DNA of 64,000 nt from Micromonospora sp. WMMD1155 (GCF_029581275.1 NZ_CP120742.1:1524501-1588500), one strand, 5' to 3'. Shown: positions 1 through 9,537, counted from the stretch's first letter. The notes: generated from the sequence alone by a model not told the origin. Numbers and translations are program-made.

Positions 1-334
1 GGCCGGCCTGGTCGACACGGTACGCGGCAAGCTCACCGAGCGGGCCCGCCGCGACGGCACGGCGGTGACGGTCACCGAGGAGTCGGCCACCGAGCTGGTC
101 GCCTTCGACGGTGGGCTGGCCGAGCGCCTGGCCACGCTGCTGGACGCGCCGGTGCTGCCGACCGGTGCGGGGCACGACGCCGGGGTGCTCGCCGGGCATC
201 TGCCCACCGCGATGCTCTTCGTGCGCAACCCGACCGGGGTCTCGCACTCCCCCGCCGAGGCCGCGAGCGACGACGACTGCGCCGCCGGGGTACGGGCACT
301 GGCCCGGGTGCTGGAGGAACTGACATGCCGGTAG
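1..334 (+). CDS. M20-family amidohydrolase (allantoate/carbamoylase type), C-terminal end
   Basis: Partial: the frame is open from the first bases of the window, so only about 110 C-terminal residues are visible. The segment GAGHDA followed by NPTGVSHSPAE is the typical C-terminal signature of M20 di-zinc amidohydrolases such as allantoate amidohydrolase and N-carbamoyl-amino-acid hydrolases; the histidine of GAGHDA is conserved in the family. It sits directly before hutF, hutI and hutH, so I infer it removes the formyl or carbamoyl group late in histidine degradation (N-formylglutamate to glutamate), the step after HutF. That role is inferred from position only; general allantoate or ureido-acid hydrolysis is the alternative. 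Confidence 0.75.
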   Translation, partial: AGLVDTVRGKLTERARRDGTAVTVTEESATELVAFDGGLAERLATLLDAPVLPTGAGHDAGVLAGHLPTAMLFVRNPTGVSHSPAEAASDDDCAAGVRALARVLEELTCR

Positions 335-385
335 GCGAGGTACGGCGGCTCCGACGCGGCGGGGGTCGACCCCTGGTGGTGCCGT

Positions 386-603
386 CCTTTGGAGCTGATG
401 TCGCAAACGAATCAGACCGAGGCCCGGCACCGACGCCCACGCCCGGGCCGACGCCCGACTCGGCACCGACGCCCGACTTCGGGCCGACGACCGCGCCCGC
501 GCCCGCGCTCGGGCCGACGCCAGCGCCCGCGCCGACGACCGCGCCCGGGCCGACGCCCGCGCCGACGCTGCCGCTGATGTCGCAGACGATTCAGCTCCAA
601 AGG
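386..603. repeat. palindrome split by GC-rich imperfect repeats
   Basis: Bases 386-398 (cctttggagctga) and 591-603 (tcagctccaaagg) are a perfect 13-base inverted repeat. Next to them lie near-identical direct repeats, tgtcgcaaacga at 399-410 and tgtcgcagacga at 578-589. Between these (about 416-573) is a run of imperfect repeats built on gggccgacgcccg. Removing one direct repeat and the insert leaves a compact palindrome of about 38 bases, so a short palindromic element seems to have been split by repeat expansion. The right arm contains the Shine-Dalgarno (aaaggagg, 600-606) of hutF, so folding could affect hutF translation (inference). The stretch has no convincing gene. Confidence 0.8.
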
Positions 604-614
604 AGGCGAGCGGC

Positions 615-1976
615 ATGACCACCACCCGCTGGCTGGCGGAGTACGCCTGGTTGCCCGAGCACGCCGAGCCCACGCCCGACGTGCTGATCGAGGTCGAGGA
701 CGGCCGGATCACCGCGGTGACGCCGCTGCTGGGAGCGCACGGGCCGGACGCCGGGGTCGAGGTGTACGCGGACGCCGTGGCACTGCCCGGCCTGACCCTG
801 CCGGGTCTGGCCAACGTGCACTCGCACGCCTTCCACCGGGCGCTGCGGGGGCGCACCCACGGCGGCCGGGGTGACTTCTGGACCTGGCGGGACCAGATGT
901 ACGGCGTCGCGGACCGGCTGGACCCGGACACCTACCTGGCTCTGGCCCGGGCGGTGTACGCGGAGATGGCGCTCGCCGGGGTCACCTGTGTGGGCGAGTT
1001 CCACTACCTGCACCACCGCCCCGGCGGCGGCGCGTACGACGACCCGAACGAGATGGGCGCGGCGCTGGTCGAGGCCGCCGCATACGCCGGGATCCGGCTC
1101 ACCCTGCTGGACACCTGCTATCTGACGTCCACCGTGGACGGACAGGCGCTCACCGGCCCGCAGCGCCGCTTCGGCGACGGCGACGCGACCCGCTGGGCGC
1201 AGCGGGCGGAGGCGTTCCAGCCGACGGACTCGCACGTCCGGGTCGGCGCGGCGGTGCACTCGGTACGCGCGGTCCCGGCCGACCAGCTCAGCACGGTGGC
1301 CGAGTGGGCCGGGCAGCGGCGGGCGCCGCTGCACGTGCACCTCTCCGAGCAGCCCGCCGAGAACGACGAGTGCCGGGCCGTGCACGGGCGCTCGCCCACC
1401 GGGCTGCTCGCCGAGCACGGCGTGCTCGGTCCCAACACCACAGCCGTGCACACCACCCACCCGACCAGCGCCGACCTGACAGTGCTCGCCGACAGCGGGA
1501 CCGGGGTGTGCCTCTGCCCGACCACCGAGCGGGACCTCGCCGACGGCATCGGCCCGGCCCGGCTGATGGCCGACGCGGGCATCCGGCTGAGCCTCGGCAG
1601 CGACAGTCACGCGGTGGTCGACCTGTTCGAGGAGGCCCGGGCGATGGAGCTGGACGAGCGGCTGCGTACCCGCCGACGCGGCCACTTCACGCCGGTGGAC
1701 CTGGTGACGGCGGCCACCGCCGCCGGGCACGCCGCGCTGGGCTGGGCCGACGCCGGGAGGATCGCCGTCGGCGAACGTGCCGACCTGGTCACGGTACGGC
1801 TGGACAGCGCCCGTACCGCCGGGGTGCCGCCGGTGGGCGCGTTCTTCGCGGCCTCCGCCGCGGACGTCACGCAGGTCGTGGTGGACGGTCGGCTGGTGGT
1901 GGCCGAGGGCCGGCACCTGAGGGTCGACGTGTCGGCCGAGTTGTCGGCGGCCATCGAGGCGGTGACGCCCTCATGA
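615..1976 (+). CDS. hutF: formimidoylglutamate deiminase HutF
   Basis: 453 aa, normal family length. It is an amidohydrolase-superfamily enzyme: HSH at about residues 69-71, HVHLSEQ near 239, HTTH near 277 and the GSDSH metal/catalytic segment near 327 are all present. HutF deiminates N-formimidoyl-L-glutamate to N-formyl-L-glutamate and ammonia in the five-step histidine pathway, and cytosolic action is expected. Its neighbours hutI and hutH overlap it end to end, which supports the assignment over chlorohydrolase or guanine deaminase relatives. The ATG at 615 follows aaaggagg at 600-606; that ribosome site lies in the arm of the split palindrome described above. Confidence 0.93.
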   Translation: MTTTRWLAEYAWLPEHAEPTPDVLIEVEDGRITAVTPLLGAHGPDAGVEVYADAVALPGLTLPGLANVHSHAFHRALRGRTHGGRGDFWTWRDQMYGVADRLDPDTYLALARAVYAEMALAGVTCVGEFHYLHHRPGGGAYDDPNEMGAALVEAAAYAGIRLTLLDTCYLTSTVDGQALTGPQRRFGDGDATRWAQRAEAFQPTDSHVRVGAAVHSVRAVPADQLSTVAEWAGQRRAPLHVHLSEQPAENDECRAVHGRSPTGLLAEHGVLGPNTTAVHTTHPTSADLTVLADSGTGVCLCPTTERDLADGIGPARLMADAGIRLSLGSDSHAVVDLFEEARAMELDERLRTRRRGHFTPVDLVTAATAAGHAALGWADAGRIAVGERADLVTVRLDSARTAGVPPVGAFFAASAADVTQVVVDGRLVVAEGRHLRVDVSAELSAAIEAVTPS

Positions 1977-3157
1977 GCAGCCTGCTCGTCGACAACATCG
2001 GAGAGCTGGTCACCAACGGTGCGGGCGAGGGCCCGCTGGGCATCCGCCGCGACGCGGCCGTCCTGGTCGAGGAGGGTCGGGTGGCCTGGGTCGGGCCGTC
2101 CGCGTACGCGCCGGCCGCCGACCGGCGGCTCGACGCCGGTGGGGCGGCGGTGCTGCCCGGCTTCGTGGACAGCCACGCCCACCTGGTCTTCGCCGGGGAC
2201 CGCGCCACCGAGTTCGCCGCCCGGATGGCCGGTCAGCCCTACACCGGCGGCGGCATCCGGACCACCGTCGGCGCCACCCGGGCCGCCACCGACAACGAGT
2301 TGCGGGCCACCGTGCGCCGGCTGCGCGGGGAGGCGCTGCGCCAGGGCACCACGACCATGGAGATCAAGAGTGGGTACGGGCTGACCGTCGCCGACGAGGC
2401 CCGCTCGCTGCGGATCGCCGCCGAGAGCAGCACCGAGACCACCTTCCTCGGGGCGCACGTGGTGCCCGCCGAGTACGCCGACCGCCCCGACGACTACGTG
2501 AGCCTGGTGTGCGGCCCGATGCTGGCCGCCGCCACGCCGTACGCGAAGTGGGTCGACGTGTTCTGCGAGCGGGGTGCCTTCGACGTCGACCACGCCCGGG
2601 CCATCCTGGCCTGCGGGCAGGCTGCCGGGCTGGGCGTCCGTATCCACGCGAACCAACTCGGCCCCGGAGCGGGGGTGCGGCTCGGCGTGGAGCTGGACGC
2701 GGCGAGCGTCGACCACTGCACCCACCTGGGCGACGCCGACGTGGACGCGCTGGCCGGCACGGCCCACAGCGACGGGTCGGGGACCCGCACGGTGGCGACC
2801 CTGCTGCCGGGCGCGGAGTTCTCCACCCGATCGCCGTACCCGGACGCGCGCCGGCTGCTCGACGCCGGTGTCACGGTGGCGCTGGCGACGGACTGCAACC
2901 CCGGCTCTTCGTACACCTCGTCGATGCCCTTCTGCGTCGCCCTCGCGGTCCGCGAGATGCGGATGACCCCGGCGGAGGCGGTCTGGGCCGCCACTGCCGG
3001 TGGCGCGCGGGCGCTGCGTCGCGACGACATCGGTGTCCTCGCCCCCGGCGCGCGGGCCGACCTCGTCGTCCTGGACGCGCCGTCGTACCTCCACCTGGCC
3101 TACCGGCCCGGTGTCCCCTTGATCCGCCAGGTAATGCGCAACGGAGTAACGCCATGA
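1973..3157 (+). CDS. hutI: imidazolonepropionase HutI
   Basis: 394 aa. Hydrolyses 4-imidazolone-5-propanoate to N-formimidoyl-L-glutamate, the substrate of HutF. HAH metal ligands at about residues 67-69, the HANQLG segment near 225, DHCTHL near 248 and the TDCNPGSS loop near 305 are all characteristic. The ATG at 1973 overlaps the hutF stop (ATGA), so I chose it over much longer upstream readings of the same frame, which run through hutF. The overlaps on both sides imply translational coupling in a hutF-hutI-hutH operon. No hutU is visible; it may lie left of the window. Confidence 0.95.
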   Translation: MSSLLVDNIGELVTNGAGEGPLGIRRDAAVLVEEGRVAWVGPSAYAPAADRRLDAGGAAVLPGFVDSHAHLVFAGDRATEFAARMAGQPYTGGGIRTTVGATRAATDNELRATVRRLRGEALRQGTTTMEIKSGYGLTVADEARSLRIAAESSTETTFLGAHVVPAEYADRPDDYVSLVCGPMLAAATPYAKWVDVFCERGAFDVDHARAILACGQAAGLGVRIHANQLGPGAGVRLGVELDAASVDHCTHLGDADVDALAGTAHSDGSGTRTVATLLPGAEFSTRSPYPDARRLLDAGVTVALATDCNPGSSYTSSMPFCVALAVREMRMTPAEAVWAATAGGARALRRDDIGVLAPGARADLVVLDAPSYLHLAYRPGVPLIRQVMRNGVTP

Positions 3158-4692
3158 CGACAGTGACCATCCAGCCCACCGGAATCTCCGCCGACGACGT
3201 CCTCGCGGTGGCCCGCGGCACCGCCACTGTCGTCCTCGACCCGGCCACCATCGACGCGATGGCGACCAGCCGGGCCATCGTGGACGGCATCGAGTCGTCC
3301 GGCCGTCCGGTCTATGGGGTGTCCACCGGGTTCGGGGCGCTGGCCAACACCTTCGTCGCTCCGGAGCGGCGCGCCGAGCTGCAACACGCGTTGATCCGTT
3401 CGCACGCCGCCGGGGTGGGTTCCCCGATGCCGCGCGAGGTGGTCCGGGCCATGATGCTGCTGCGGGTCCGGTCCCTCGCCCTGGGCCGCTCCGGGGTCCG
3501 GCCGCTGGTCGCCGGGGCCCTGGTCGACCTGCTCAACAACGACATCACCCCGTGGGTGCCGGAGCACGGCTCGCTGGGCGCCTCCGGTGACCTGGCTCCG
3601 CTGGCACACTGCGCGCTGACCTTGCTCGGTGAGGGCTGGGTCCTCGGCCCGGCAGGTGAGCGGCTGGACGCCGCCGACGCGCTGACCGCCGCCGGGCTCA
3701 AGCCGATCGAGCTGGCCGCCAAGGAGGGGCTCGCGCTGATCAACGGCACCGACGGCATGCTCGGCATGCTGTTGCTGGCGATCGACGACGCGGAGCACCT
3801 GTTCGCCATGGCCGACGTGACCGCCGCGCTGGCCATCGAGGCGATGCTCGGCTCCGAGCGGCCGTTCCTGCCCGAGCTGCACGCGATCCGGCCGCACCCC
3901 GGCCAGGCCGCCTCGGCGGCGAACATCCACCGCCTGTTGCAGGACTCCCGGGTGATGGACTCGCACCGCGACGACCTGGCGCACGCCGTGCAGGACGCGT
4001 ACTCGATGCGCTGCGCCCCGCAGGTGGCCGGCGCCGCCCGCGACACCCTGGACTTCGTCCGCACCGTCGCCGCCCGGGAGTTGGTGTCCGTGGTGGACAA
4101 CCCGGTCGTGCTGCCGGACGGCCGGGTCGAGTCGACGGGTAACTTCCACGGCGCGCCGCTGGGCTTCGCGGCGGACTTCCTCGCCATCGCCGCCGCCGAG
4201 GTGGGCGCCATCGCCGAGCGGCGGGTGGACCGGCTGCTCGACGTCACCCGTTCCCGGGAACTGCCGGCGTTCCTCTCCCCCGACGCCGGGGTCAACTCCG
4301 GGCTGATGATCGCCCAGTACACGGCTGCGGGCATCGTCGCCGAGAACCGTCGCCTGGCCGCCCCCGCCTCGGTGGACTCGCTGCCCACCAGCGGCATGCA
4401 GGAGGACCACGTGTCGATGGGTTGGGCGGCGGCGAAGAAGCTGCGCACCGTGCTGGACAACCTCACCAGCCTGCTCGCGGTGGAGTTGCTGGCCGGCGTA
4501 CGCGGTCTGCAACTGCGTGCGCCCCTGCAACCGTCGCCGGCCGGCCGTGCCGCCGTCACCGCGCTCGGCCCGGCGGCCGGTGAGCCCGGCCCGGACGTGT
4601 TCCTCGCCCCGGTGATGGAGGCGGCCCGTGCGGTCGTCGCCGGAGGTGGGTTGCGCGCCGCCATCGAACGGGAGGTCGGCCCGCTGGGCTGA
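3154..4692 (+). CDS. hutH: histidine ammonia-lyase HutH
   Basis: 512 aa, standard length. Removes ammonia from L-histidine to give urocanate, the entry step of the pathway. The Ala-Ser-Gly triad that forms the MIO electrophile is at about residues 143-145 within [18 protein letters not shown] near residue 55, GTDGM near 200 and the QEDHVSMG segment near 415 are also typical. The ATG at 3154 overlaps the hutI stop (ATGA). It is the last gene of the operon; no terminator hairpin is visible before the tandem repeat and the convergent rdgB gene. Confidence 0.96.
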   Translation: MTTVTIQPTGISADDVLAVARGTATVVLDPATIDAMATSRAIVDGIESSGRPVYGVSTGFGALANTFVAPERRAELQHALIRSHAAGVGSPMPREVVRAMMLLRVRSLALGRSGVRPLVAGALVDLLNNDITPWVPEHGSLGASGDLAPLAHCALTLLGEGWVLGPAGERLDAADALTAAGLKPIELAAKEGLALINGTDGMLGMLLLAIDDAEHLFAMADVTAALAIEAMLGSERPFLPELHAIRPHPGQAASAANIHRLLQDSRVMDSHRDDLAHAVQDAYSMRCAPQVAGAARDTLDFVRTVAARELVSVVDNPVVLPDGRVESTGNFHGAPLGFAADFLAIAAAEVGAIAERRVDRLLDVTRSRELPAFLSPDAGVNSGLMIAQYTAAGIVAENRRLAAPASVDSLPTSGMQEDHVSMGWAAAKKLRTVLDNLTSLLAVELLAGVRGLQLRAPLQPSPAGRAAVTALGPAAGEPGPDVFLAPVMEAARAVVAGGGLRAAIEREVGPLG

Positions 4693-4722
4693 CCCGGATC
4701 GGGTCGCTGTCGCCCGCCACGG

Positions 4723-4811
4723 GTCAGGTGGCGGGCGGCAGCACCTCGCGCCCGTCAGGCGGCGGGCGGCAGGACCTCGCGCCCGTCAGGCGGCGGGCGG
4801 CAGGACCTTGG
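4723..4811. repeat. 31-bp tandem repeat, nearly 3 copies, spanning the rdgB stop codon
   Basis: Units begin with gtcagg at 4723, 4754 and 4785, exactly 31 bases apart. The second unit is gtcaggcggcgggcggcagg plus acctcgcgccc. The third is the authentic 3' end of rdgB, whose stop (tca on this strand, 4786-4788) lies inside the unit. The simplest reading is that the gene end was duplicated twice downstream of itself, leaving rdgB intact. Confidence 0.9.
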
Positions 4812-5403
4812 CGACCAGCTTCGCCAGCTCGCGCAGCGCCTTGCCCCGGTGGCTGATCGCGTCCTTCTCCGCCGGGGTCAGCTCGGCGTTGGTCCGGTCC
4901 TGCCCGTCACCCAGGAAGATCGGGTCGTAGCCGAACCCGCCGTCGCCGCGCGGAGCGCGCAGCACCTGCCCGGACTGCCGGCCGTCGACCAGGTGCTCCT
5001 TGCCGCCGGGCAGGACCAGCGCCACGGTGCAGACGAACGACGCCGCCCGCTGCTCGTCCGGCACGTCGGCGATCTGGTCCAGCACCAGCTGGAGGTTGGC
5101 CTGGTCGTCGCCGTGCCGACCGGACCAGCGGGCGCTGAACACCCCCGGCATCCCGTTGAGCGCGTCCACCGCCAGCCCGGAGTCGTCGGCGATGGTCGGC
5201 AGACCGGTCTGCCGGCACCCCTCCCGCGCCTTGATCAGGGCGTTCTCACCGAAGGTCAGGCCGGTCTCCGGCAGTTCCGCGTACTGCTCGACGTCGTCCA
5301 GGCCGAGCAGGGCGATCCGGTGCGCGCCGAGCGCGCCGTCCAGGATCCGCTGAAGCTCCACCAGCTTCTTCCGGTTACGGGTGGCGAGCAGGACCTTGTT
5401 CAT
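4786..5403 (-). CDS. rdgB: dITP/XTP pyrophosphatase (RdgB/HAM1)
   Basis: 205 aa. Hydrolyses dITP, ITP and XTP to monophosphates and pyrophosphate, keeping deaminated purines out of DNA and RNA. Motifs in order: LATRNRKKL at the N-terminus, ADDSGLAVDAL near residue 65, SARWSG near 80, FGYDPIF near 150 and SHRGKAL near 180. The ATG at 5403 is preceded by an aaaggtg ribosome site. It follows rph by a 52-base spacer, which also occurs in the mycobacterial pair Rv1340-Rv1341. The 3' end carries the 31-bp tandem duplication. It converges on hutH. Confidence 0.95.
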   Translation of the reverse strand: MNKVLLATRNRKKLVELQRILDGALGAHRIALLGLDDVEQYAELPETGLTFGENALIKAREGCRQTGLPTIADDSGLAVDALNGMPGVFSARWSGRHGDDQANLQLVLDQIADVPDEQRAASFVCTVALVLPGGKEHLVDGRQSGQVLRAPRGDGGFGYDPIFLGDGQDRTNAELTPAEKDAISHRGKALRELAKLVAKVLPPAA

Positions 5404-5455
5404 GCTGAATCACCTTTGTTCGCGACTGCGGGGCTCGCAAGCTCACTCCTCGCGC

Positions 5456-6187
5456 TCACGGGAGGAAAAGTGCCTTCCGCTGGGCTTCGGCCAATTCGGT
5501 GCAACCCGCGACGGCCAGGTCGAGCAGACTGTCGAGCTGGTCCCGGGCGAACACGCCCGCCTCCCCGGTGCCCTGCACCTCGACGAAGTCACCCGTGCCG
5601 GTGCACACCACGTTCATGTCGACCTCGGCGGCGACGTCCTCCTCGTAGCAGAGATCCAGACGGGCCTCACCGGCGACGATCCCGACGCTCACCGCGGCCA
5701 CCGACCGGTGCATCACCTTCTCCGGCTTGCCGGCCAACGCCTTGCGGGCGGCGAGCCAGCCCACCGCGTCGTGCAGGGCGACGTACGCGCCGGTGATCGC
5801 GGCGGTGCGGGTGCCACCGTCGGCCTGGAGCACATCGCAGTCGAGCACGATCGAGTTCTCGCCGAGCGCCTTGAGGTCGATGCCGGCCCGCAGGCTACGG
5901 CCGATCAGCCGGGAGATCTCGTGGGTGCGTCCACCGACGCGGCCCTTGACGCTCTCCCGGTCCGAGCGGGTGTTGGTGGCGCGGGGCAGCATCGCGTACT
6001 CGGCGGTCACCCACCCGAGCCCGGAGCCCTTGCGCCAGCGCGGCACCCCCTCGGTGACGCTCGCCGTGCAGAGCACCCGGGTGTTGCCGAACTCGACGAG
6101 CACCGAGCCCTCCGGATGGGTGCTCCAGCCTCGGGTCAGAGTCACCGGTCGGAGTTGAGAGGGCCCTCGCCCGTCAGGTCGCGCCAT
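5456..6187 (-). CDS. rph: ribonuclease PH
   Basis: 243 aa. Phosphorolytic 3'-5' exoribonuclease that trims the 3' ends of tRNA precursors. The N-terminal [23 protein letters not shown] near residue 37, [14 protein letters not shown] near 62 and the arginine-rich [18 protein letters not shown] block near 80 are the classic family signature. The ATG at 6187 has TAGGGT at 6194-6199 six bases upstream, suggesting a leaderless transcript starting inside the end of the preceding glycosyltransferase gene. rdgB follows downstream. Confidence 0.96.
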   Translation of the reverse strand: MARPDGRGPSQLRPVTLTRGWSTHPEGSVLVEFGNTRVLCTASVTEGVPRWRKGSGLGWVTAEYAMLPRATNTRSDRESVKGRVGGRTHEISRLIGRSLRAGIDLKALGENSIVLDCDVLQADGGTRTAAITGAYVALHDAVGWLAARKALAGKPEKVMHRSVAAVSVGIVAGEARLDLCYEEDVAAEVDMNVVCTGTGDFVEVQGTGEAGVFARDQLDSLLDLAVAGCTELAEAQRKALFLP

Positions 6188-6193
6188 GCCTGC

Positions 6194-6199
6194 ACCCTA
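6194..6199 (-). promoter_or_regulatory. leaderless -10 element for rph
   Basis: On the minus strand the hexamer TAGGGT is followed by six bases and then the ATG of rph, the spacing expected when transcription starts at the start codon. It lies at the very end of the upstream glycosyltransferase gene. Confidence 0.5.
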
Positions 6200-7366
6200 T
6201 GCGGTGCGGGGATCCACCTCGCTCGGGGTGCCCACGGGCGCGTTCGCGCGGTGCACGCGGAGGAACCCGGCGACGGCGGCCGGCCACCCGAACTCCTCGG
6301 CCCGCGCCCGGGCGGCCAGTCGCCGCTGCGCCTCCGGTCGGCCCGCCAGGCGGGTCACCGCCGCGGCCATCGACTCCCCCGAGCCGTACGCGGCCAGACC
6401 GGCGGCTCCGATCACCTCGGGCAGGGCGCTTGCCGCGTTGACGACGACCGGGGTGCCGCAGGCCAACGCCTCCAGCCCGGCGAGACCGAACGTCTCCACC
6501 GGGCCGGGCGCGAGCACGACGTCGGCGCTCGCGAGCAACGCGGCCACCGCGGCACGGTCCGGCAGGAAGCCGGTGAAGGTGACCGGCAGACCTTCCGCCC
6601 GCCGGGCGAGCGCGCCGCGCAGCGGGCCGTCGCCGACCATCACCAGCACCGCCGGTACGCCGGACCGACGCAACTCGGCGAGGGCCTGGACGGCCAACTC
6701 CGGCCGCTTCTCCGGGGACAGCCGAGCGCAGTGCACCACCAGCAACTCGCCCGGGTCGGCGTACCGGGCGCGCAACCCCGGGTCGGCCCGGTCCGGCGAG
6801 AAGGTGTCCAGGTCAACCCCGAGTGGCACCAGCTCGACGTTGCCGGCACCGATGCGGTCGAACTCCTCGGCCGCCCAGCGGGTCGTGCAGACGATCCGGT
6901 CGTACGCCTGGCCGGTCGCCCGGTTGAGCCGGTCGGCGGTCGACCTGCGCAGCGGGTGGGGCACACCCCACTGGCCGAGCAGCCCGGTCAGCGACTCGTG
7001 CGAGACCATCACCGACGGCACCCCGTGCGCCCGCGCCCACCGGCCCGTCCAACGCAGCGACGACCGGTCGGACACCTCCAACCGGTCCGGTGCCAGATCG
7101 GCGAGGAGCCGGGCCAGCCGACGCCGGCCGGCGAGCAGCCGGTAACCGCCGCTGCCCGGCATCTCCGGGCCCGGCAGGGTGATCACCCGCCCCCACGGGT
7201 ACGACTCGTCGGCGGCACGCCTGCCGGGGATCACCAGCACCGGATCGTGTCCCGCCGCCCGGTAGCCCTCGCCGAGGTGTCGCAGCGCGGTCCGCAGACC
7301 ACCCGAGCGGGCGGTCACGAAGTTGGCGAGCCGCACGATCCGCAGACCGCCCGCAGCCCCGTTCAC
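6197..7366 (-). CDS. GT4-type glycosyltransferase
   Basis: 389 aa GT-B fold enzyme. The C-terminal half has the nucleotide-sugar binding layout: HCARLSPEKRPELAVQAL near 205, VMVGDGPLRGAL near 240, TGFLPD near 265, and the EX7E segment ETFGLAGLEALACGTPVV near 300. A Rossmann-like start (NFVTARSGGLRTAL) precedes. It begins with GTG overlapping the stop of the upstream glycosyltransferase, so the two are probably co-translated. The donor is unknown; by analogy with its partner, GDP-mannose is plausible and the product may be a mannosylated envelope lipid. Both genes sit between rph and the MBL gene, which are adjacent in mycobacteria. Confidence 0.85.
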   Translation of the reverse strand: MNGAAGGLRIVRLANFVTARSGGLRTALRHLGEGYRAAGHDPVLVIPGRRAADESYPWGRVITLPGPEMPGSGGYRLLAGRRRLARLLADLAPDRLEVSDRSSLRWTGRWARAHGVPSVMVSHESLTGLLGQWGVPHPLRRSTADRLNRATGQAYDRIVCTTRWAAEEFDRIGAGNVELVPLGVDLDTFSPDRADPGLRARYADPGELLVVHCARLSPEKRPELAVQALAELRRSGVPAVLVMVGDGPLRGALARRAEGLPVTFTGFLPDRAAVAALLASADVVLAPGPVETFGLAGLEALACGTPVVVNAASALPEVIGAAGLAAYGSGESMAAAVTRLAGRPEAQRRLAARARAEEFGWPAAVAGFLRVHRANAPVGTPSEVDPRTA

Positions 7367-8508
7367 GAGGCGGCCGGCAGGCCGACGGTGGCGGCCACGG
7401 CGCGTACCGCGTGGTAGTGCCCGATCAACTCGTCGCCGACGGCCGACCAGCTACGGCGACTGACCGCGACGCGGGCGGCCACCCCGTAGGCCCGCCGCCG
7501 GTCGGCGTCGCCGGCCAGGTCGGCCACCGCCGCGGCGAGCGCGGCGCCGTCGTTCGGCGGCACCAACGACCCGGTCACGCCCGGGTCGATGAGGTCGACC
7601 GGGCCCCCGCTGGCCGGTGCCACCACCGGCACCCCGGAGGCCAACGCCTCCTGGATGGTCTGACCGAAGGTCTCGTGCGGTCCGGTGTGCACGAACAGAT
7701 CCAGGCTGGCGTAGAGCCGGGCCAGGTCGTCGCCCTGCTGCACGCCGAGGAAGGTCACCCCGGGCAACTCCCGGGCCAACTGCCGGCGGGCCGGGCCGTC
7801 ACCGGCCACCACCACCCGCACACCGGGCAGCCGCGACGTCGCCGCCAACAGCTCCACGCGCTTCTCCGGGGCGAGCCGGCCGACGTAGCCGATCAGCAGC
7901 TCACCGTCGGGCGCCAGCCGCTCCCGCAGCGCCGCACACCGTTTGGCCGGGTCGAAGCGCACGGCGTCCACGCCACGACGCCACAGCCAGATCCGCTGCA
8001 CCCCGTTCGCGATCAGGTCGGCCGCGGCCCGGGTGGACGGGGCGAGGGTGCGCTGCGCCGAATTGTGGATCTCCCGGATCCGCCGCCAGGCCGCCGCCTC
8101 GCCCCAGCTCACCCGGTACGCCCGCGCGTACGCGGCCACATCGGTCTGGTAGACCGCCACCATGGGCAGCCCGTGCCGGCCGGCCAGCGTGGCCGCCCGT
8201 GCGCCGAGGACGAACGGACTGGCCAGGTGGACCACGTCCGGCTCGGCCGACAGCAACGCGCCGGTCAGCCGGGTGGTGGTCGGCACGCCCAACCGGAAAC
8301 CCTGGTATCGGGGCAGCGGCACGCTGGGGATGCGCACCACCGGGTACGGCAGACGGTCGGTGTTCTGCCGACCGGCACCGGGCGGGGCGGGCGCGATGAC
8401 GACCGGCTCGTGCCCCCGGTCGAGCAGGTGCTCCGCCGTGCGCACCACTGAGTGCGCGACGCCGTTCACGTCCGGTGGGAACGACTCGGTCACGATGGCG
8501 ATCCGCAT
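7363..8508 (-). CDS. MgtA-like GDP-mannose-dependent glycosyltransferase
   Basis: 381 aa from the ATG at 8508; a GTG at 8514 would add two residues. It starts MRIAIVTESFPPDVNGV. DVVHLASPFVLG near 95, AVYQTDV near 122, GYVGRLAPEKRVELL near 205, VVAGDGP near 230 and HETFGQTIQEALASGVPVV near 275 follow. This pattern closely matches actinobacterial MgtA (Rv0557), an alpha-mannosyltransferase acting on glucuronic-acid diacylglycerol in lipomannan-like glycolipid synthesis. The acceptor here is inferred. It is the first of two overlapping glycosyltransferase genes, and the 105-base gap upstream shows no clear promoter. Confidence 0.85.
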   Translation of the reverse strand: MRIAIVTESFPPDVNGVAHSVVRTAEHLLDRGHEPVVIAPAPPGAGRQNTDRLPYPVVRIPSVPLPRYQGFRLGVPTTTRLTGALLSAEPDVVHLASPFVLGARAATLAGRHGLPMVAVYQTDVAAYARAYRVSWGEAAAWRRIREIHNSAQRTLAPSTRAAADLIANGVQRIWLWRRGVDAVRFDPAKRCAALRERLAPDGELLIGYVGRLAPEKRVELLAATSRLPGVRVVVAGDGPARRQLARELPGVTFLGVQQGDDLARLYASLDLFVHTGPHETFGQTIQEALASGVPVVAPASGGPVDLIDPGVTGSLVPPNDGAALAAAVADLAGDADRRRAYGVAARVAVSRRSWSAVGDELIGHYHAVRAVAATVGLPAAS

Positions 8509-8619
8509 GCCCACACCGTGCGGGTGCCACTGGTGCGTCAGACGACCGTCCGCTGACCGGTTGGCGAACAGTACGGCACAACACCGCGGCCCGGCCCACC
8601 CTGACCGGGACGGGGTGGG

Positions 8620-9363
8620 TCAGACGTCGTAACTGGCGCCGGGACGAACCACGTCGATGGGCCCGGCGTACGCCGCTGCCGCCGACTCCAACGTGTGCGC
8701 CTCGCTGCCCCACGCCGCGACCAGATGGGTGAGCAGCAACCGACCCACCGCGGCCTTGGTCGCCGTCTCGCCGGCCTCCCGGCCGGTCAGGTGCAGGTCC
8801 GGTGGGTTGTCCACCCCGTCCAGGTAGCTGGCCTCGCAGAGGAACATGTCGGCGTTCTGGGCCAACCGCAGCAACGCGTCGCAGGGCGCGGTGTCCGACG
8901 AGTAACACAGCGACCGGCCACCGTGCTCCAGCCGCACCCCGTACGTCTCGACCGGGTGGTTGACCCGGTCGACGGTGACCGAGAACGGGCCGATCGGGAA
9001 GGTGCCGGGCTGGAGTGCGTAGAACTGGTAGACGTCCTCGACGGTTCCGTCGTCGCCGTACGCGGCGCTGAGCCGGTCCGGTGCGCCGGACGGCGCGTAC
9101 ACCGGCAACGGCGGATAGGGGCCCTCCGGGGCGTACCGGCGGACCACCACGTAGGTGACGGCGTCGAGGATGTGGTCGCAGTGCAGGTGGGTCAGCAGGA
9201 TCGCGTCCGGGGCGTGCAGGCCCGCGTACCGCTGGAGGCTGGACAGCGAACCCGAGCCGAAGTCGACCAGGAGCCGGAAACCGTCGGCCTCGACGAGGTA
9301 GGCCGAACACGGTGCCTCGGGGCCGGGGAAGCTGCCGGCGCAGCCAAGGACTGTCAGTCGCAT
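8620..9363 (-). CDS. MBL-fold phosphodiesterase, Rv1339-like (putative cAMP phosphodiesterase)
   Basis: 247 aa. The metallo-beta-lactamase-fold motif HLHCDH (near residue 60) gives the HxHxDH zinc site; VDFGSGSLSSLQRY precedes it, and H117 (VNHPVET) and SSDTAPCD follow. Sequence and position, with cysM/cysO/mec on one side and rph/rdgB on the other, match Rv1339 of M. tuberculosis, described as an atypical class II cAMP phosphodiesterase. Cyclic-nucleotide hydrolysis is therefore the best guess; an RNase Z-like role is the alternative. The ATG at 9363 is the only sensible start. No signal peptide, so cytosolic. Confidence 0.82.
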   Translation of the reverse strand: MRLTVLGCAGSFPGPEAPCSAYLVEADGFRLLVDFGSGSLSSLQRYAGLHAPDAILLTHLHCDHILDAVTYVVVRRYAPEGPYPPLPVYAPSGAPDRLSAAYGDDGTVEDVYQFYALQPGTFPIGPFSVTVDRVNHPVETYGVRLEHGGRSLCYSSDTAPCDALLRLAQNADMFLCEASYLDGVDNPPDLHLTGREAGETATKAAVGRLLLTHLVAAWGSEAHTLESAAAAYAGPIDVVRPGASYDV

Positions 9364-9495
9364 CGAGTCGTCTCGCTGTCACTGTCAGTAGCACTCATGT
9401 CGGCCAACGCTCCAGCCGTGATCTCTACCGACGCGTGCGTCACGCTGCGCAGCCTACGCCCGGGGGCCCGGCGGCAAGAATGATCCAACGGAACT

Positions 9496-9511
9496 TGTCA
9501 CGAACGTGACA
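9496..9511. promoter_or_regulatory. inverted repeat upstream of the MBL phosphodiesterase gene
   Basis: tgtcacgaacgtgaca is a 7-base-arm palindrome with centre aa, about 133 bases before the MBL start codon and downstream of cysM. It is the right size for a dimeric regulator site, but its inside-out arrangement does not match the classic CRP half-sites (TGTGA/TCACA). The regulator is unknown. Confidence 0.4.
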
Positions 9512-9537
9512 CCCGCTCACGGCGTGGCGGACAGCGT

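Noticed and set aside
325..618. Open frame between the amidohydrolase and hutF encoding a Pro/Thr/Ala-rich protein
   Set aside because: It overlaps both neighbours, has no ribosome site and consists of the GC-rich repeat; other frames through the repeat are equally open.
1304..3157. 617-codon reading that starts inside hutF
   Set aside because: Only the part from 1973 matches HutI; the rest is an out-of-frame shadow of hutF typical of high-GC DNA.
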